From JABDGC01 sp964466595 (GTDB taxonomy: Bacteria; Pseudomonadota; Gammaproteobacteria; DSM-16500): a DNA stretch of 45,017 nt. The position numbers and the translations under genes are program-made. The stretch spans positions 1-45,017 of the forward strand of contig CAYXNR010000013.1 of NCBI GenBank assembly GCA_964466595.1, read 5' to 3'. Under the pieces are notes generated by a model that was not told the DNA's origin, did no database searches, and saw nothing but the letters and a program-made list of their open reading frames with translations. Positions 1-8,455 of the stretch are shown here, piece by piece (position 1 is the stretch's first letter; each line of letters begins with the position of its first letter).

Positions 1-1
1 C

Positions 2-415
2 AACAAGCAAAATAAATTGCTTGATGATAATGAGATTTCCTTTTTTTTATGGATACAAACCTGTCTCGGCTTTAAAAAAGCAATTGAGGAAAGCGAGTCC
101 ATCACTCAATTATCTGAACTTAAAACACTTGCTTATACAAAAATCACGAATTCTACCCTGAATATTTTAAATGCTGTTACGGCAGCAAAATCTTCTCGGC
201 ATTCTTGGAATGATTTGCAATTTAAGGCGATAAAAGAATATTTGGATAAGTTACATCTGACTATTCATTGCGAAACCACAGTGCTTACAAGCGCGATTAA
301 TCAACACAATGAAAAATTTCGTAATGAATGGAATTTTTGGCCTCGTAAAAAAACCTTAAAAAATCTTTTTGAATCGATTTCAAAAGAATGTCCGGTTGGA
401 CTGCGGATGAGCTAA
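2..415 (+). CDS. Unknown protein, C-terminal part (5' end outside window)
   Basis: The frame is open to the left edge of the window, so the gene almost certainly starts upstream. An internal TTG at 17 could serve as a start but has no visible ribosome binding site. The visible 137 residues are hydrophilic and probably helical, rich in Asn, Lys, Glu and Ser, with no signal peptide, membrane segment or catalytic motif that I recognise. It ends about 100 bp before the convergent cbpA stop. It may be the tail of an accessory or effector-like helical protein, but nothing in it establishes a function. Confidence 0.6.
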   Translation, partial: NKQNKLLDDNEISFFLWIQTCLGFKKAIEESESITQLSELKTLAYTKITNSTLNILNAVTAAKSSRHSWNDLQFKAIKEYLDKLHLTIHCETTVLTSAINQHNEKFRNEWNFWPRKKTLKNLFESISKECPVGLRMS

Positions 416-513
416 GTTAAGCTTCTGCAAAATGAGCTGTGTCAGTTCTTATCTAATCCGCTCTAGATGCCAGCTTTCGTTGGCATGACCGTATTCCTTA
501 TCCGGAATTCGCG

Positions 514-1482
514 TTAAAAGGACTCGCGGGGATTCCAGGGCAGCGCTTGAGCCATTTGCTCATACAAAGCGCGGGCGGCTTCCGTCTTGGCTGGCGGTGT
601 AAGAATCTGCAAGATCACGTATTGATCGCCGGCCTGGGGCTTGGCTGGCAGGCCGCGATGCTTTAAACGCAATTTCTGTCCTCCTTGTGAACCGGCCGCC
701 AATTTTAATTCTACTTTTCCGCCTAGGGTAGGTACGGCTATTTTTGTACCTAAAGCTGCTTCCCAAGGTGTAATAGGCAAGGTGAGATAGATGTCCTGGC
801 CTTCTAGCTTAAAATAGCGATGCGGCGCTATTTCAATTTCAAGAAAAAGATCACCGCCTTGAATACCTTGGCCGGCCAAACGCAGTTGTTGCCCTGAGAC
901 GATGCCCCTCGGAATATTTACCTTGAGGGTTCGTAGAGTATACTGAATTTGCCCTCGTGCATCGGCCATCGGGACCTGTAATTGAAGGGTCTTGGCGCCG
1001 CCTTGATAAGCCTCTTCGAGCGAAATCTGAATTTTTGCTCGCTGGTTTTGACCACGCGGCGCTTTTTTACGAAAACCGCCGCCAAAAGCTTGGTGCGCTT
1101 GATGAAAGCCTTCCGCGCCTCCTCCTCGCGCACTTTGCCCAAAAAGCATGGAAAAGAAATCACTGAAGCCGCCCAAATCTTCAGCGCCCTCGCCACCACT
1201 AAAAAGATCCTCAAAACCGCCAGCAGGCTGCCAACCAGGCGGCGGTCTAAAATCCTGGCCGCTCTTCCAATTCGCCCCGAGTTGATCATAGGCACTACGT
1301 TTTTTAGGATCCTTTAAAACCTCATAGGCTTCTTGGACTTCCTTAAAACGTTCTTCGGCTTGGGATTCTTTACTCACATCGGGATGATATTTACGAGCCA
1401 ACTTGCGGTAACTTTTTTTGATCTCATCCTCAGAAGCACCGCGCGCTAGGCCGAGGATGGCATAGTAATCTTTAAATTCCAT
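514..1482 (-). CDS. cbpA: Curved DNA-binding protein / DnaJ-type co-chaperone CbpA
   Basis: Type II J-protein of 322 residues that stimulates DnaK ATPase and delivers substrates; in CbpA it also binds curved DNA. The J domain spans roughly residues 5-70 and carries the HPD tripeptide (KYHPDVS). A Gly/Phe-rich linker follows (about 80-140), then the two beta-sandwich C-terminal domains. The CxxCxGxG zinc repeats of DnaJ are absent, which separates it from DnaJ. Length is close to E. coli CbpA (306). Its start overlaps the end of the upstream universal stress gene by 11 bp, so the two are probably translationally coupled in a stress operon downstream of clpB. Confidence 0.9.
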   Translation of the reverse strand: MEFKDYYAILGLARGASEDEIKKSYRKLARKYHPDVSKESQAEERFKEVQEAYEVLKDPKKRSAYDQLGANWKSGQDFRPPPGWQPAGGFEDLFSGGEGAEDLGGFSDFFSMLFGQSARGGGAEGFHQAHQAFGGGFRKKAPRGQNQRAKIQISLEEAYQGGAKTLQLQVPMADARGQIQYTLRTLKVNIPRGIVSGQQLRLAGQGIQGGDLFLEIEIAPHRYFKLEGQDIYLTLPITPWEAALGTKIAVPTLGGKVELKLAAGSQGGQKLRLKHRGLPAKPQAGDQYVILQILTPPAKTEAARALYEQMAQALPWNPRESF

Positions 1483-1903
1483 TATCGGGTAATCGCACAG
1501 TTAAGACATCGCATTTGGCGCCATGTAAAATGGCATTGGCTGTCGAGCCAAGCAATAAAGAGAGCCCATGTCGGCCATGACTACCGCAGATGATTAAATC
1601 TGCCTTGATTTCCTCTGCTATCTTGAGAATTTTTGTTTTTGCGGGTCCAATTTCAATCCACTGATGATCTCTCGCTACCTTTAGTTTTTCCCCGAGTTTA
1701 GCGAGTGTGTCGCGGGCTTCTCCAATGAGTTGTTCTTCGATGTCTTCAATACCCAAATAAGCATAGCTATAGCCTGGCAGGGGTTCAACGACATGAATTA
1801 AACTTAATTGAGCGCTGGTGTATGCACGAATTCCTTCTACCTTACTGAGGATAAAGCTTGTTTCTTCACTGAGATCAGTTGCAAATAAGATTTGTTTATA
1901 CAT
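1472..1903 (-). CDS. Universal stress protein (UspA family)
   Basis: Single-domain cytoplasmic Usp protein of 143 residues. The N-terminus (MYKQILFATDLSE) matches the first strand and ADP/ATP-contacting Asp of the family. The C-terminal part carries the nucleotide-binding pattern G-x2-G-x9-G-S as GSHGRHGLSLLLGS, so it is probably an ATP-binding Usp. It lies 24 bp downstream of clpB on the same strand and overlaps cbpA, giving the order clpB-usp-cbpA, a compact proteostasis and stress cluster. Its precise ligand and role cannot be read from sequence. Confidence 0.9.
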   Translation of the reverse strand: MYKQILFATDLSEETSFILSKVEGIRAYTSAQLSLIHVVEPLPGYSYAYLGIEDIEEQLIGEARDTLAKLGEKLKVARDHQWIEIGPAKTKILKIAEEIKADLIICGSHGRHGLSLLLGSTANAILHGAKCDVLTVRLPDNGI

Positions 1904-1927
1904 GGGCGTTCTCCTGTCCTGCCATAC

Positions 1928-4537
1928 TTAATTTTCATCTGCCAATGATGAAGAAATTTTACCATGAACCGCAAAAATGAGGTGATTATCCTTTGCTTCA
2001 ACCTGTATTCGATCACCGGGCATAAATTTGCCCGCTAAAAGATCTTGTGCAAGCGGGTTTTCAACATGCTGCTGAATTGCTCTTTTCAAAGGACGGGCTC
2101 CATAAATAGGATCATAACCTGTGGCTATTAAATAATCCAATGCGCCCTGCGTCAGCTCTAAACCAAAATCTTTTTCGGCTAAGCGTTGACTGAGCAGATG
2201 AATTTGAATCTTCGCTATAGACTGAAGCTGTGTTTCACTTAAGGGATGAAAAACAACCACCTCGTCAATCCGGTTTAAAAATTCTGGCCGGAAATGCCGA
2301 CTTACAATTTCAAGAACAGCCTTTCGCATTTCAGCATATTTTTTATCGCCTGAAAGCTCCTGAATGCGATCTGAACCGAGATTAGAGGTCATAACCACAA
2401 CCGTATTACGAAAATCAACGGTACGGCCTTGGCTGTCGGTTAAACGGCCATCGTCAAGCACTTGTAGCAAAATATTAAAAACATCGGGGTGAGCTTTTTC
2501 GACCTCGTCTAATAAAATAACAGAATAGGGTTTACGACGGACAAGCTCAGTCAGATACCCCCCTTCTTCGTAGCCGACATAGCCAGGTGGTGCACCCACT
2601 AAACGAGCAACAGCATGCTTTTCCATAAATTCGGACATGTCTACTCGAATCAGGGCCTCTTCAGTATCGAAAAGAAAGGCAGCAAGAGCCTTACATAATT
2701 CAGTTTTTCCAACACCCGTTGGACCTAAAAATAGAAAGGAGCCAATGGGCCGCTTGGAGTCGGAGAGACCGGCTCGTGAACGGCGAATAGCATTCGCTAC
2801 AGCAGTCACGGCCTGATCTTGGTTAATAATTCTTTTATGCAAGGCTTCTTCCATATGCAGTAATTTTTCTTTTTCGCCTTCTAGCATTTTGGAAACGGGG
2901 ATATGCGTCCATTTGGAAACGACTTCGGCAATTTCTTCTTCGGTCACCCGGTTACGGAAAAGTGATTTGCCGCTTTTGGGGGCTTGCAGAGAATCGGCTA
3001 ATTGTTTTTCTAATTCTGGAATACGACCATATTGCAGTTCGGCCATGCGGGTTAAATCGGAAGCACGACGCGCGGTTTCTAATTCTAGACGTGCTCTTTC
3101 TAGCTTAGTTTTGATTTGTTGAGAACCCTGTAAAGCAGCTTTTTCGCTCTGCCATACTTTTTCTAAGCTTTCCGCTTCTTTTTCTAATTTGCTCAAATCT
3201 TTTTCTAATTTTTCGAGACGTTTTTTGGAGGCCTCATCTTTTTCTTTTTTTAAGGCCTCGCGCTCTATTTTAAGCTGAATCAGTTTACGATCTAATTTAT
3301 CTAGTTCTTCGGGTTTTGAGTCAATTTCCATGCGGATGTGACTCGCCGCTTCATCAATTAAGTCGATCGCCTTGTCTGGTAAATTACGATCGGTAATATA
3401 GCGATGAGAGAGAGTAGCGGCCGCCACAAAGGCAGCATCTGCTATTTCGACACCATGGTGCAATTCATAGCGCTCTTTTAAGCCCCGCAAAATGGCAATG
3501 GTATCTGCTACCGAAGGTTCTTCGACTAAGACGCGTTGAAAACGGCGCTCTAAAGCTGCATCTTTTTCAATATATTTTCGATATTCATCGAGGGTGGTCG
3601 CTCCCACGCAACGAAGCTCACCTCGCGCCAAAGCAGGTTTTAACATATTGCCGGCATCCATGGAGCCCTCGGCTTTTCCGGCACCGACTACATTGTGAAT
3701 TTCATCAATAAAAAGAATGACTTGACCAGCGCGCGTGGCGAGGTCTTTTAAAACGGCTTTCAGCCGTTCTTCAAATTCGCCGCGGAATTTTGCACCGGCC
3801 ACTAAGGCGCCTAAATCTAAAGAGAGGACGCGTTTATTCAATAAACCTTCGGGTACCTCGCCATTCACAATTCTTTGTGCTAGGCCTTCTACAATCGCTG
3901 TTTTACCGACACCCGGTTCCCCAATTAAAACGGGATTATTTTTGGTTCGGCGCAATAAGACCTGAATGGTACGTCGAATCTCTGCATCACGACCAATTAC
4001 CGGATCTAATTTACCTCGCTCGGCCATGGCGGTAAGATCAATGGTATATTTTTCAAGAGCACGGCGTTGCTCTTCTGCGTTGGGGTCCTTGATCGATTGG
4101 CCGCCCCGTTCTTCATCAATAGCCTTCTCTAGACCTTTCGCAGTCACACCGATTTTTCGTAAAAGCTCGCCGAGGGTTCCAGAATCCTCAACAGCGGCTA
4201 AGAGGAATAATTCACTGGAGATATAATCATCTTTTCTTTTTTGAGCCAATTTATCCATCACATTCAAAATACGATTGAGTTCATTGGACACATGGATTTC
4301 ACCCTGCGTACCTTCCACCTGTGGCAAGCGATTCAGAGCTGTATCCAATTGAGAACGCAGTCCCGCCATGTTGATCTTGGATTTTGTTAAAAGAGAAGGC
4401 AGTGTACCGCCTTCTTGATCGAGGAGGGCCTTCATGACATGTTGGGGCTCGATGAGGCTATGATCTCGGCCCAGCGCTAATGATTGGGCTTCTGATAAGG
4501 CCGCTTGAAATTGAGAGGTTAACTTATCCATTCGCAC
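1928..4537 (-). CDS. clpB: ATP-dependent disaggregase ClpB
   Basis: Hsp100 ring ATPase of 869 residues that extracts polypeptides from aggregates together with DnaK/DnaJ/GrpE. Visible are the N-terminal Clp_N repeats (1-150), the first AAA+ module with Walker A GEPGVGKT, a long charged coiled-coil middle domain (about 410-530) diagnostic of ClpB, and a second AAA+ module with GPTGVGKT and the pore-loop motif GYVGYEEGG. The GTG start at 4537 is preferred over the ATG six bases downstream because an AGAAGGA ribosome site lies 9 nt before the GTG. It leads the clpB-usp-cbpA cluster; I did not locate a convincing heat-shock promoter. Confidence 0.98.
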   Translation of the reverse strand: MRMDKLTSQFQAALSEAQSLALGRDHSLIEPQHVMKALLDQEGGTLPSLLTKSKINMAGLRSQLDTALNRLPQVEGTQGEIHVSNELNRILNVMDKLAQKRKDDYISSELFLLAAVEDSGTLGELLRKIGVTAKGLEKAIDEERGGQSIKDPNAEEQRRALEKYTIDLTAMAERGKLDPVIGRDAEIRRTIQVLLRRTKNNPVLIGEPGVGKTAIVEGLAQRIVNGEVPEGLLNKRVLSLDLGALVAGAKFRGEFEERLKAVLKDLATRAGQVILFIDEIHNVVGAGKAEGSMDAGNMLKPALARGELRCVGATTLDEYRKYIEKDAALERRFQRVLVEEPSVADTIAILRGLKERYELHHGVEIADAAFVAAATLSHRYITDRNLPDKAIDLIDEAASHIRMEIDSKPEELDKLDRKLIQLKIEREALKKEKDEASKKRLEKLEKDLSKLEKEAESLEKVWQSEKAALQGSQQIKTKLERARLELETARRASDLTRMAELQYGRIPELEKQLADSLQAPKSGKSLFRNRVTEEEIAEVVSKWTHIPVSKMLEGEKEKLLHMEEALHKRIINQDQAVTAVANAIRRSRAGLSDSKRPIGSFLFLGPTGVGKTELCKALAAFLFDTEEALIRVDMSEFMEKHAVARLVGAPPGYVGYEEGGYLTELVRRKPYSVILLDEVEKAHPDVFNILLQVLDDGRLTDSQGRTVDFRNTVVVMTSNLGSDRIQELSGDKKYAEMRKAVLEIVSRHFRPEFLNRIDEVVVFHPLSETQLQSIAKIQIHLLSQRLAEKDFGLELTQGALDYLIATGYDPIYGARPLKRAIQQHVENPLAQDLLAGKFMPGDRIQVEAKDNHLIFAVHGKISSSLADEN

Positions 4538-4617
4538 GCTGGAATATCCTTCTGGTTAGCTAAGATCTATTCTAACATGGGGATGGGAAAAGCGAATATC
4601 AATCACTTGTCTTCCTG

Positions 4618-4672
4618 CGAAGGCGGGGATCTAATATAGAAGGCACTGGATCCCCGCCTTTGCGGGGACGCA
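4618..4672. repeat. Palindromic intergenic repeat (GATCCCCGCC family)
   Basis: Two perfect 12-bp inverted arms, AAGGCGGGGATC (4620-4631) and its complement (4649-4660), enclose a short spacer, followed by TTGCGGGGACG. It resembles the dispersed TGGATCCCCGC...GCGGGGA palindromes of many proteobacterial genomes; a related copy lies at 29124-29178. It sits between clpB and tRNA-Lys. The stem could stall transcription but there is no following T-tract, so I do not call it a terminator. Confidence 0.6.
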
Positions 4673-4700
4673 AGCGCTTTCGGAGGCATCTTGGATTAAA

Positions 4701-4773
4701 TGGGCCGTCTGCGATTCGAACGCAGGACCAACGGGTTAAAAGCCCGCTGCTCTACCGGCTGAGCTAACGGCCC
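4701..4773 (-). tRNA. tRNA-Lys (anticodon TTT)
   Basis: A complete cloverleaf of 73 nt on the minus strand. The acceptor GGGCCGT pairs with ACGGCCC, the D arm has GCTC/GAGC, the anticodon loop is CTTTTAA (anticodon TTT), and the T arm contains GTTCGAATC. The 3' CCA is not encoded: the discriminator A is followed by TTT. A sigma-70-like promoter lies immediately upstream at 4785-4812. Confidence 0.97.
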
Positions 4774-4784
4774 AGAGCTGGATT

Positions 4785-4812
4785 ATCTTACTGTACTCTC
4801 AAAAAATATCAA
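4785..4812 (-). promoter_or_regulatory. Sigma-70-type promoter for tRNA-Lys
   Basis: On the minus strand, TTGATA (4807-4812) and TAAGAT (4785-4790) are separated by 16 bp and end about 11 bp before the mature tRNA 5' end. The -35 box overlaps the last codons of queE. Spacing and position fit a tRNA promoter; activity is inferred. Confidence 0.55.
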
Positions 4813-5459
4813 CGTCCGGGTGCATCTCCCCATAAATATTTATGCAATTGAATTTGAAAACGAACGGGTAATTGATCGCTTAAAATCCAATCAGCCAATT
4901 CTTTTGCAGTTTGCTGACCCGCGCTAGGGGAAAATAAAACCTGACAAAGTCGGGTGAGCTGATATTTTTCTAGCATTTCACAAGACCATTCATAATCTTG
5001 TCGGTTACAAATAACAAATTTAATTTGATCCTTCGGAGAAAGATACTGCAGATTAGTCCATAAATTTTTCTCAACTTCTCCAGAAGCTGGTGTTTTTAAA
5101 TCTACCACCTTCACCACTCGCGAATCGACCAAGGAAAGATCCAAGGCACCACTGGTTTCAAGGGAAACCACTAGCTGAAGATCGCAGAGTTGTTTCAAAA
5201 GGGCAAGACAGGTCTTTTGAGCGAGGGGTTCTCCGCCAGTAACGGTGACATGCTGGGTTTGATAGCCTTTGACCTGCTCTATAAGCTCTGCAAGGCTGCG
5301 CCAGGTTCCGCCATGAAAGGCGTAGCTGGTATCACAATATTGACAGCGCAGTGGACAACCGGTTAAACGAATAAAAACAGTTGGAATACCTACTGTAGCA
5401 GTTTCGCCTTGCAGAGAATAAAAGACTTCTGTAATACGTAAGCGCTGCTCTACCGCCAT
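4809..5459 (-). CDS. queE: 7-carboxy-7-deazaguanine synthase QueE
   Basis: Radical SAM enzyme of 216 residues that converts 6-carboxy-tetrahydropterin to 7-carboxy-7-deazaguanine in queuosine (preQ0) synthesis. It has the cluster-binding CxxxCxxC motif as CPLRCQYC near residue 35, the N-terminal YSLQGET signature where substrate and Mg are handled, and TGGEPL for SAM binding. It lies 7 bp downstream of cpoB, the usual gammaproteobacterial tol-pal-cpoB-queE arrangement, and is probably the last gene of that transcript. Confidence 0.95.
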   Translation of the reverse strand: MAVEQRLRITEVFYSLQGETATVGIPTVFIRLTGCPLRCQYCDTSYAFHGGTWRSLAELIEQVKGYQTQHVTVTGGEPLAQKTCLALLKQLCDLQLVVSLETSGALDLSLVDSRVVKVVDLKTPASGEVEKNLWTNLQYLSPKDQIKFVICNRQDYEWSCEMLEKYQLTRLCQVLFSPSAGQQTAKELADWILSDQLPVRFQIQLHKYLWGDAPGR

Positions 5460-5466
5460 AGTCTGA

Positions 5467-6492
5467 TTAATGACCGCTTTGTTTAAGCAGCTTGAGCTGT
5501 TCCATTGCTAAACGTGCTGAAGGAGTCCCTGGATATTGATTAATAATTTTCTTAAAAGAACTTTTTGCCGCCGACCATTTCAGAAGACTGGCATTGATTA
5601 GGCCTAATTTTAATTCGGCATCTGCCACACGTGGACTGGCGGGATATTGCCTAATAATGGCAGTAAATTCCGAAGCAGCCTGCTCATTTTCGCCAGTTAG
5701 ACTATAAAGCTCTCCTAGCCAATAATGTGCATTTGCTGCAAATTGGCCGGAAGGATATTTTGCTAGCATTTTTTGCAAAGCTATAATGGCTTCATTATAT
5801 TTTTTAATTTTAATCAGATTATAGGCTGTTTGATAAACAGCCTGCTCTTCTGCAATATTAGGTTGTTCTTGCGGAACTACCAGCCGCTTTTCTGCAGAGG
5901 CCGTCGTAGTTGGGGAACGAGGACGATCTGCTAGTGTGGTCGCGGATTTTCCTAGCACTGCTAGCTCTGTTTTAACCATATTTTTAGAACGGGGAGTCTG
6001 AGGCGCATTATTTGCTTCTTCATCGCTTACACGAGGAAAGGTAGTCATTGCCTGCTGCTGGGCTAGATCTTTATTTTGATCTTTATTTAGATCTTTGTTT
6101 GAGCCTGTAGCATGCAGATCTCGCTGACTACGAAGCTCCTGCAATTGATGCGTGAGCTCTTCCACCTGCCCGCGCAAAGCCTGCACCTCTCCCTGCATAC
6201 CATTGAGTCGATTGGAAAGATCGCTCTGCCGCATATTGGCTAGCTGCTGCTCCATTTGCTCTATTTTTTGCTCCATCGTGGCCGGTGCTTCAGCTGGCGC
6301 CCGCAGCGCCTCATTTAAACTAGATTTTGAATTGCTATCGAGCTCCTCAGAAGCTTGACTATCGTTGGAGAGGCTATCGACATCATAAACAGGAGCGGTA
6401 TGCTCTGCATAAGCAAAAACACTAGCTTGGCTGAGACTTAGAACAGCCAGACCCATTATAAATAGTTTCATATTTTTGCTGAAGGAGCTCAT
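5467..6492 (-). CDS. cpoB: Cell division coordinator CpoB (YbgF)
   Basis: Periplasmic TPR protein of 341 residues that links the Tol-Pal machine with peptidoglycan synthesis at division. An N-terminal hydrophobic segment ending near VFAYA looks like a signal peptide. A coiled coil follows (about residues 70-125, heptad-like MEQQLANMRQ), then a low-complexity linker, then three TPR-like repeats (about 215-335, with YNLIKIKKYNEAIIALQKML and repeated YP.G/YP.S motifs). It is 8 bp from pal and 7 bp from queE, so co-transcription is very likely. Confidence 0.93.
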   Translation of the reverse strand: MSSFSKNMKLFIMGLAVLSLSQASVFAYAEHTAPVYDVDSLSNDSQASEELDSNSKSSLNEALRAPAEAPATMEQKIEQMEQQLANMRQSDLSNRLNGMQGEVQALRGQVEELTHQLQELRSQRDLHATGSNKDLNKDQNKDLAQQQAMTTFPRVSDEEANNAPQTPRSKNMVKTELAVLGKSATTLADRPRSPTTTASAEKRLVVPQEQPNIAEEQAVYQTAYNLIKIKKYNEAIIALQKMLAKYPSGQFAANAHYWLGELYSLTGENEQAASEFTAIIRQYPASPRVADAELKLGLINASLLKWSAAKSSFKKIINQYPGTPSARLAMEQLKLLKQSGH

Positions 6493-6499
6493 TTTTTTG

Positions 6500-7030
6500 T
6501 CACTGTTGTAAGTAAACTAAAACACCACGACGGTCTAACTGATAATCCGACTCTGTACGTCCATTGGCTGCTAATTTTTCAGCTCCATAGCTAATGATAC
6601 GGAGTTGAGAAGACTTGACACCCTGCCCCTTTAAGAGCTCTTGAATAGCTTTAGAGCGACGTTCCCCTAAGGCAATATTATATTCCCGGCTGCCACGTGG
6701 ATCCGTATGCCCTTCAATTAAGGCCTTGGCATTGGGATGGCTGTTTAAATATCGAGCATTAGCCTCAATTGCCGGCTTATCTTCCTCTCGAAGGCTACTT
6801 TTATCATAATCAAAATGATAAGTCCGCTTAGCCAATTCATTATTCGCCTCAGTTTCGGAGCCTTGTATAGTGGGTTCCTCACCCAAACCAACAGACTGAG
6901 CGGCATTGTAGTTGGTATCTCCATCGATAATGGAGCTGGCTTCTTTTTGTCCATGCCATGCAGCACAAGCAGCTAAAAGACTTATGCTACTCCCAAGCAA
7001 AATGCTGCGAAAATATGATTTTAATCGCAT
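6500..7030 (-). CDS. pal: Peptidoglycan-associated lipoprotein Pal
   Basis: Outer-membrane lipoprotein of 176 residues. The signal peptide ends in the lipobox LLAAC (lipidated Cys22). Residues about 70-175 form an OmpA-type peptidoglycan-binding domain with FDYDKSSL, the loop GHTDPRGSREYN and the conserved LGERRSKAI helix that contacts meso-diaminopimelate. Pal is pulled by TolA/TolB during constriction. tolB lies 54 bp upstream and cpoB 7 bp downstream. Confidence 0.97.
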   Translation of the reverse strand: MRLKSYFRSILLGSSISLLAACAAWHGQKEASSIIDGDTNYNAAQSVGLGEEPTIQGSETEANNELAKRTYHFDYDKSSLREEDKPAIEANARYLNSHPNAKALIEGHTDPRGSREYNIALGERRSKAIQELLKGQGVKSSQLRIISYGAEKLAANGRTESDYQLDRRGVLVYLQQ

Positions 7031-7084
7031 AGAAATTCTCCTTTCTCTATCATTTTTTCAAGTATACTCAGAAACTCGAGAACA

Positions 7085-8428
7085 TCAAGACAAAAACGGC
7101 GACCAGGCAGGATCTTGCGCCTCTCCATCACGCGCTGGCAAGCGTAGCTGAATCCGTCCATCGATTGATACCATTGCAAGCATATTTTGACCCTGATAAA
7201 CCGTATCGTATAAGACCATACTGCCATTGGGTGCAACGCTTGGAGAAGAACTATCATGGGTGCCAGCTGGCGTGAGAAGACGCATTACGCCAGAGTTGAG
7301 GTCAAAAAGAGCGAGATTATAGGCATCATCTTTCTTATGGATGGTCACCAAGCGCTTGCCATCCGCTGTTATGCCGCCGCGAGCATTATAATTACCCTCA
7401 TAAGTCATCCGACTGATTGTGCGAGTAGCAAAATGATATTGATAAATTTGCAGACCGCCGCTACGCGTTGAAGTAAAAACAAGGTATTGACCATTGGGAG
7501 ACCAGGCGGGTTCGGTATTAATATAATAATCCTGGGTCACTTGACTCAGTTGATGAGAATTTAAATCCAAGACATAGATATTTGGCGATTCTCCTTTCGA
7601 TAAAACTAAGGCTAATTTTTTGCCATCCGGAGACCAAGCCGGTGCGCCATTAATACCCGGCAACTGGCTCACTAACTGGCGAGTACCGCTTGCTAGATCT
7701 TGAATGTAAATCGCCGCTCGGCGTTTTTCAAAAGAAACATAGGCTAGCTGTTTGCCATTCGGAGACCAGGCAGGAGACATGATCGGGTCAGTTGAAGAAA
7801 GCAAGAGGCGCGGATTGTAACCATCCTCATCTGATACTTCTAAGGAATAACGAGGCGGCGCTGAAGACGTCCGCTTCACGACGACATAGGCGAGACGTGT
7901 TGAAAAAATACCACGCGTTCCGAGAATTTTTTCATAAATCAGATCACTTATCTGATGCGCTGTTTGGCGCAATTGTTTTCCTGAAATCTGCCATTTTTGA
8001 CTGAGCATGATTGCTTGCTGTGAGGAAGAGGCGGCTGCTCCTTTTTTTGCTAAGCTTTTTCCTTTGAAGGCATCTAATAATTGAAAACTGACCTCATAGC
8101 GATCACTGCTCAGGGCCTTCACTCGTCCAAGAACGATATTATCAGTTCCCAAACTCTGAAAATAAGACAGGGGAACTTCGCTCGCCTCAGTCGGTAGCTT
8201 GCTTAAACTGCCTTGATTATATACCTTAAACCGACCGCTATGTTGTAAATCATTATTAATAATCTCCGATACGCGCTGTGGCGCCTGAGCTTCTTCCGCA
8301 AAGGGTACAACCACAATCGGAATAGCTCCTGAAACACCTTGGGTAAGCTCTAAATTAAGAAGAGCATAAGCTGAATGAAAAGGAAGGAAGGAAAACAAGA
8401 GCGTGACAAACAGAATAAAATTAGGCAT
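7085..8428 (-). CDS. tolB: Tol-Pal translocation protein TolB
   Basis: Periplasmic protein of 447 residues. A cleavable signal peptide (ending near HSAYA) precedes an N-terminal alpha/beta domain (about 30-180) and a six-bladed beta-propeller (about 190-445) in which blades repeat the motif PAWSPNGK / PAWSPDGK. The propeller docks Pal. The gene sits between the GGDEF-EAL insertion and pal; tolQRA lie upstream on the same strand but are separated by that extra gene. Confidence 0.97.
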   Translation of the reverse strand: MPNFILFVTLLFSFLPFHSAYALLNLELTQGVSGAIPIVVVPFAEEAQAPQRVSEIINNDLQHSGRFKVYNQGSLSKLPTEASEVPLSYFQSLGTDNIVLGRVKALSSDRYEVSFQLLDAFKGKSLAKKGAAASSSQQAIMLSQKWQISGKQLRQTAHQISDLIYEKILGTRGIFSTRLAYVVVKRTSSAPPRYSLEVSDEDGYNPRLLLSSTDPIMSPAWSPNGKQLAYVSFEKRRAAIYIQDLASGTRQLVSQLPGINGAPAWSPDGKKLALVLSKGESPNIYVLDLNSHQLSQVTQDYYINTEPAWSPNGQYLVFTSTRSGGLQIYQYHFATRTISRMTYEGNYNARGGITADGKRLVTIHKKDDAYNLALFDLNSGVMRLLTPAGTHDSSSPSVAPNGSMVLYDTVYQGQNMLAMVSIDGRIQLRLPARDGEAQDPAWSPFLS

Positions 8429-8455
8429 AGCCTATCCTCTCAGCATCTAAAACGC

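Noticed and set aside
467..486. Hairpin ATGCCAGC-TTTC-GTTGGCAT between the first gene and cbpA as a terminator
   Set aside because: The stem is short and has no T-tract; it looks like a fragment of the ATGCCAGC dispersed palindrome also seen near 36103.
918..1317. Overlapping frames inside cbpA on both strands
   Set aside because: They are frame shadows of the Gly/Phe-rich and C-terminal coding region of a clearly identified gene.
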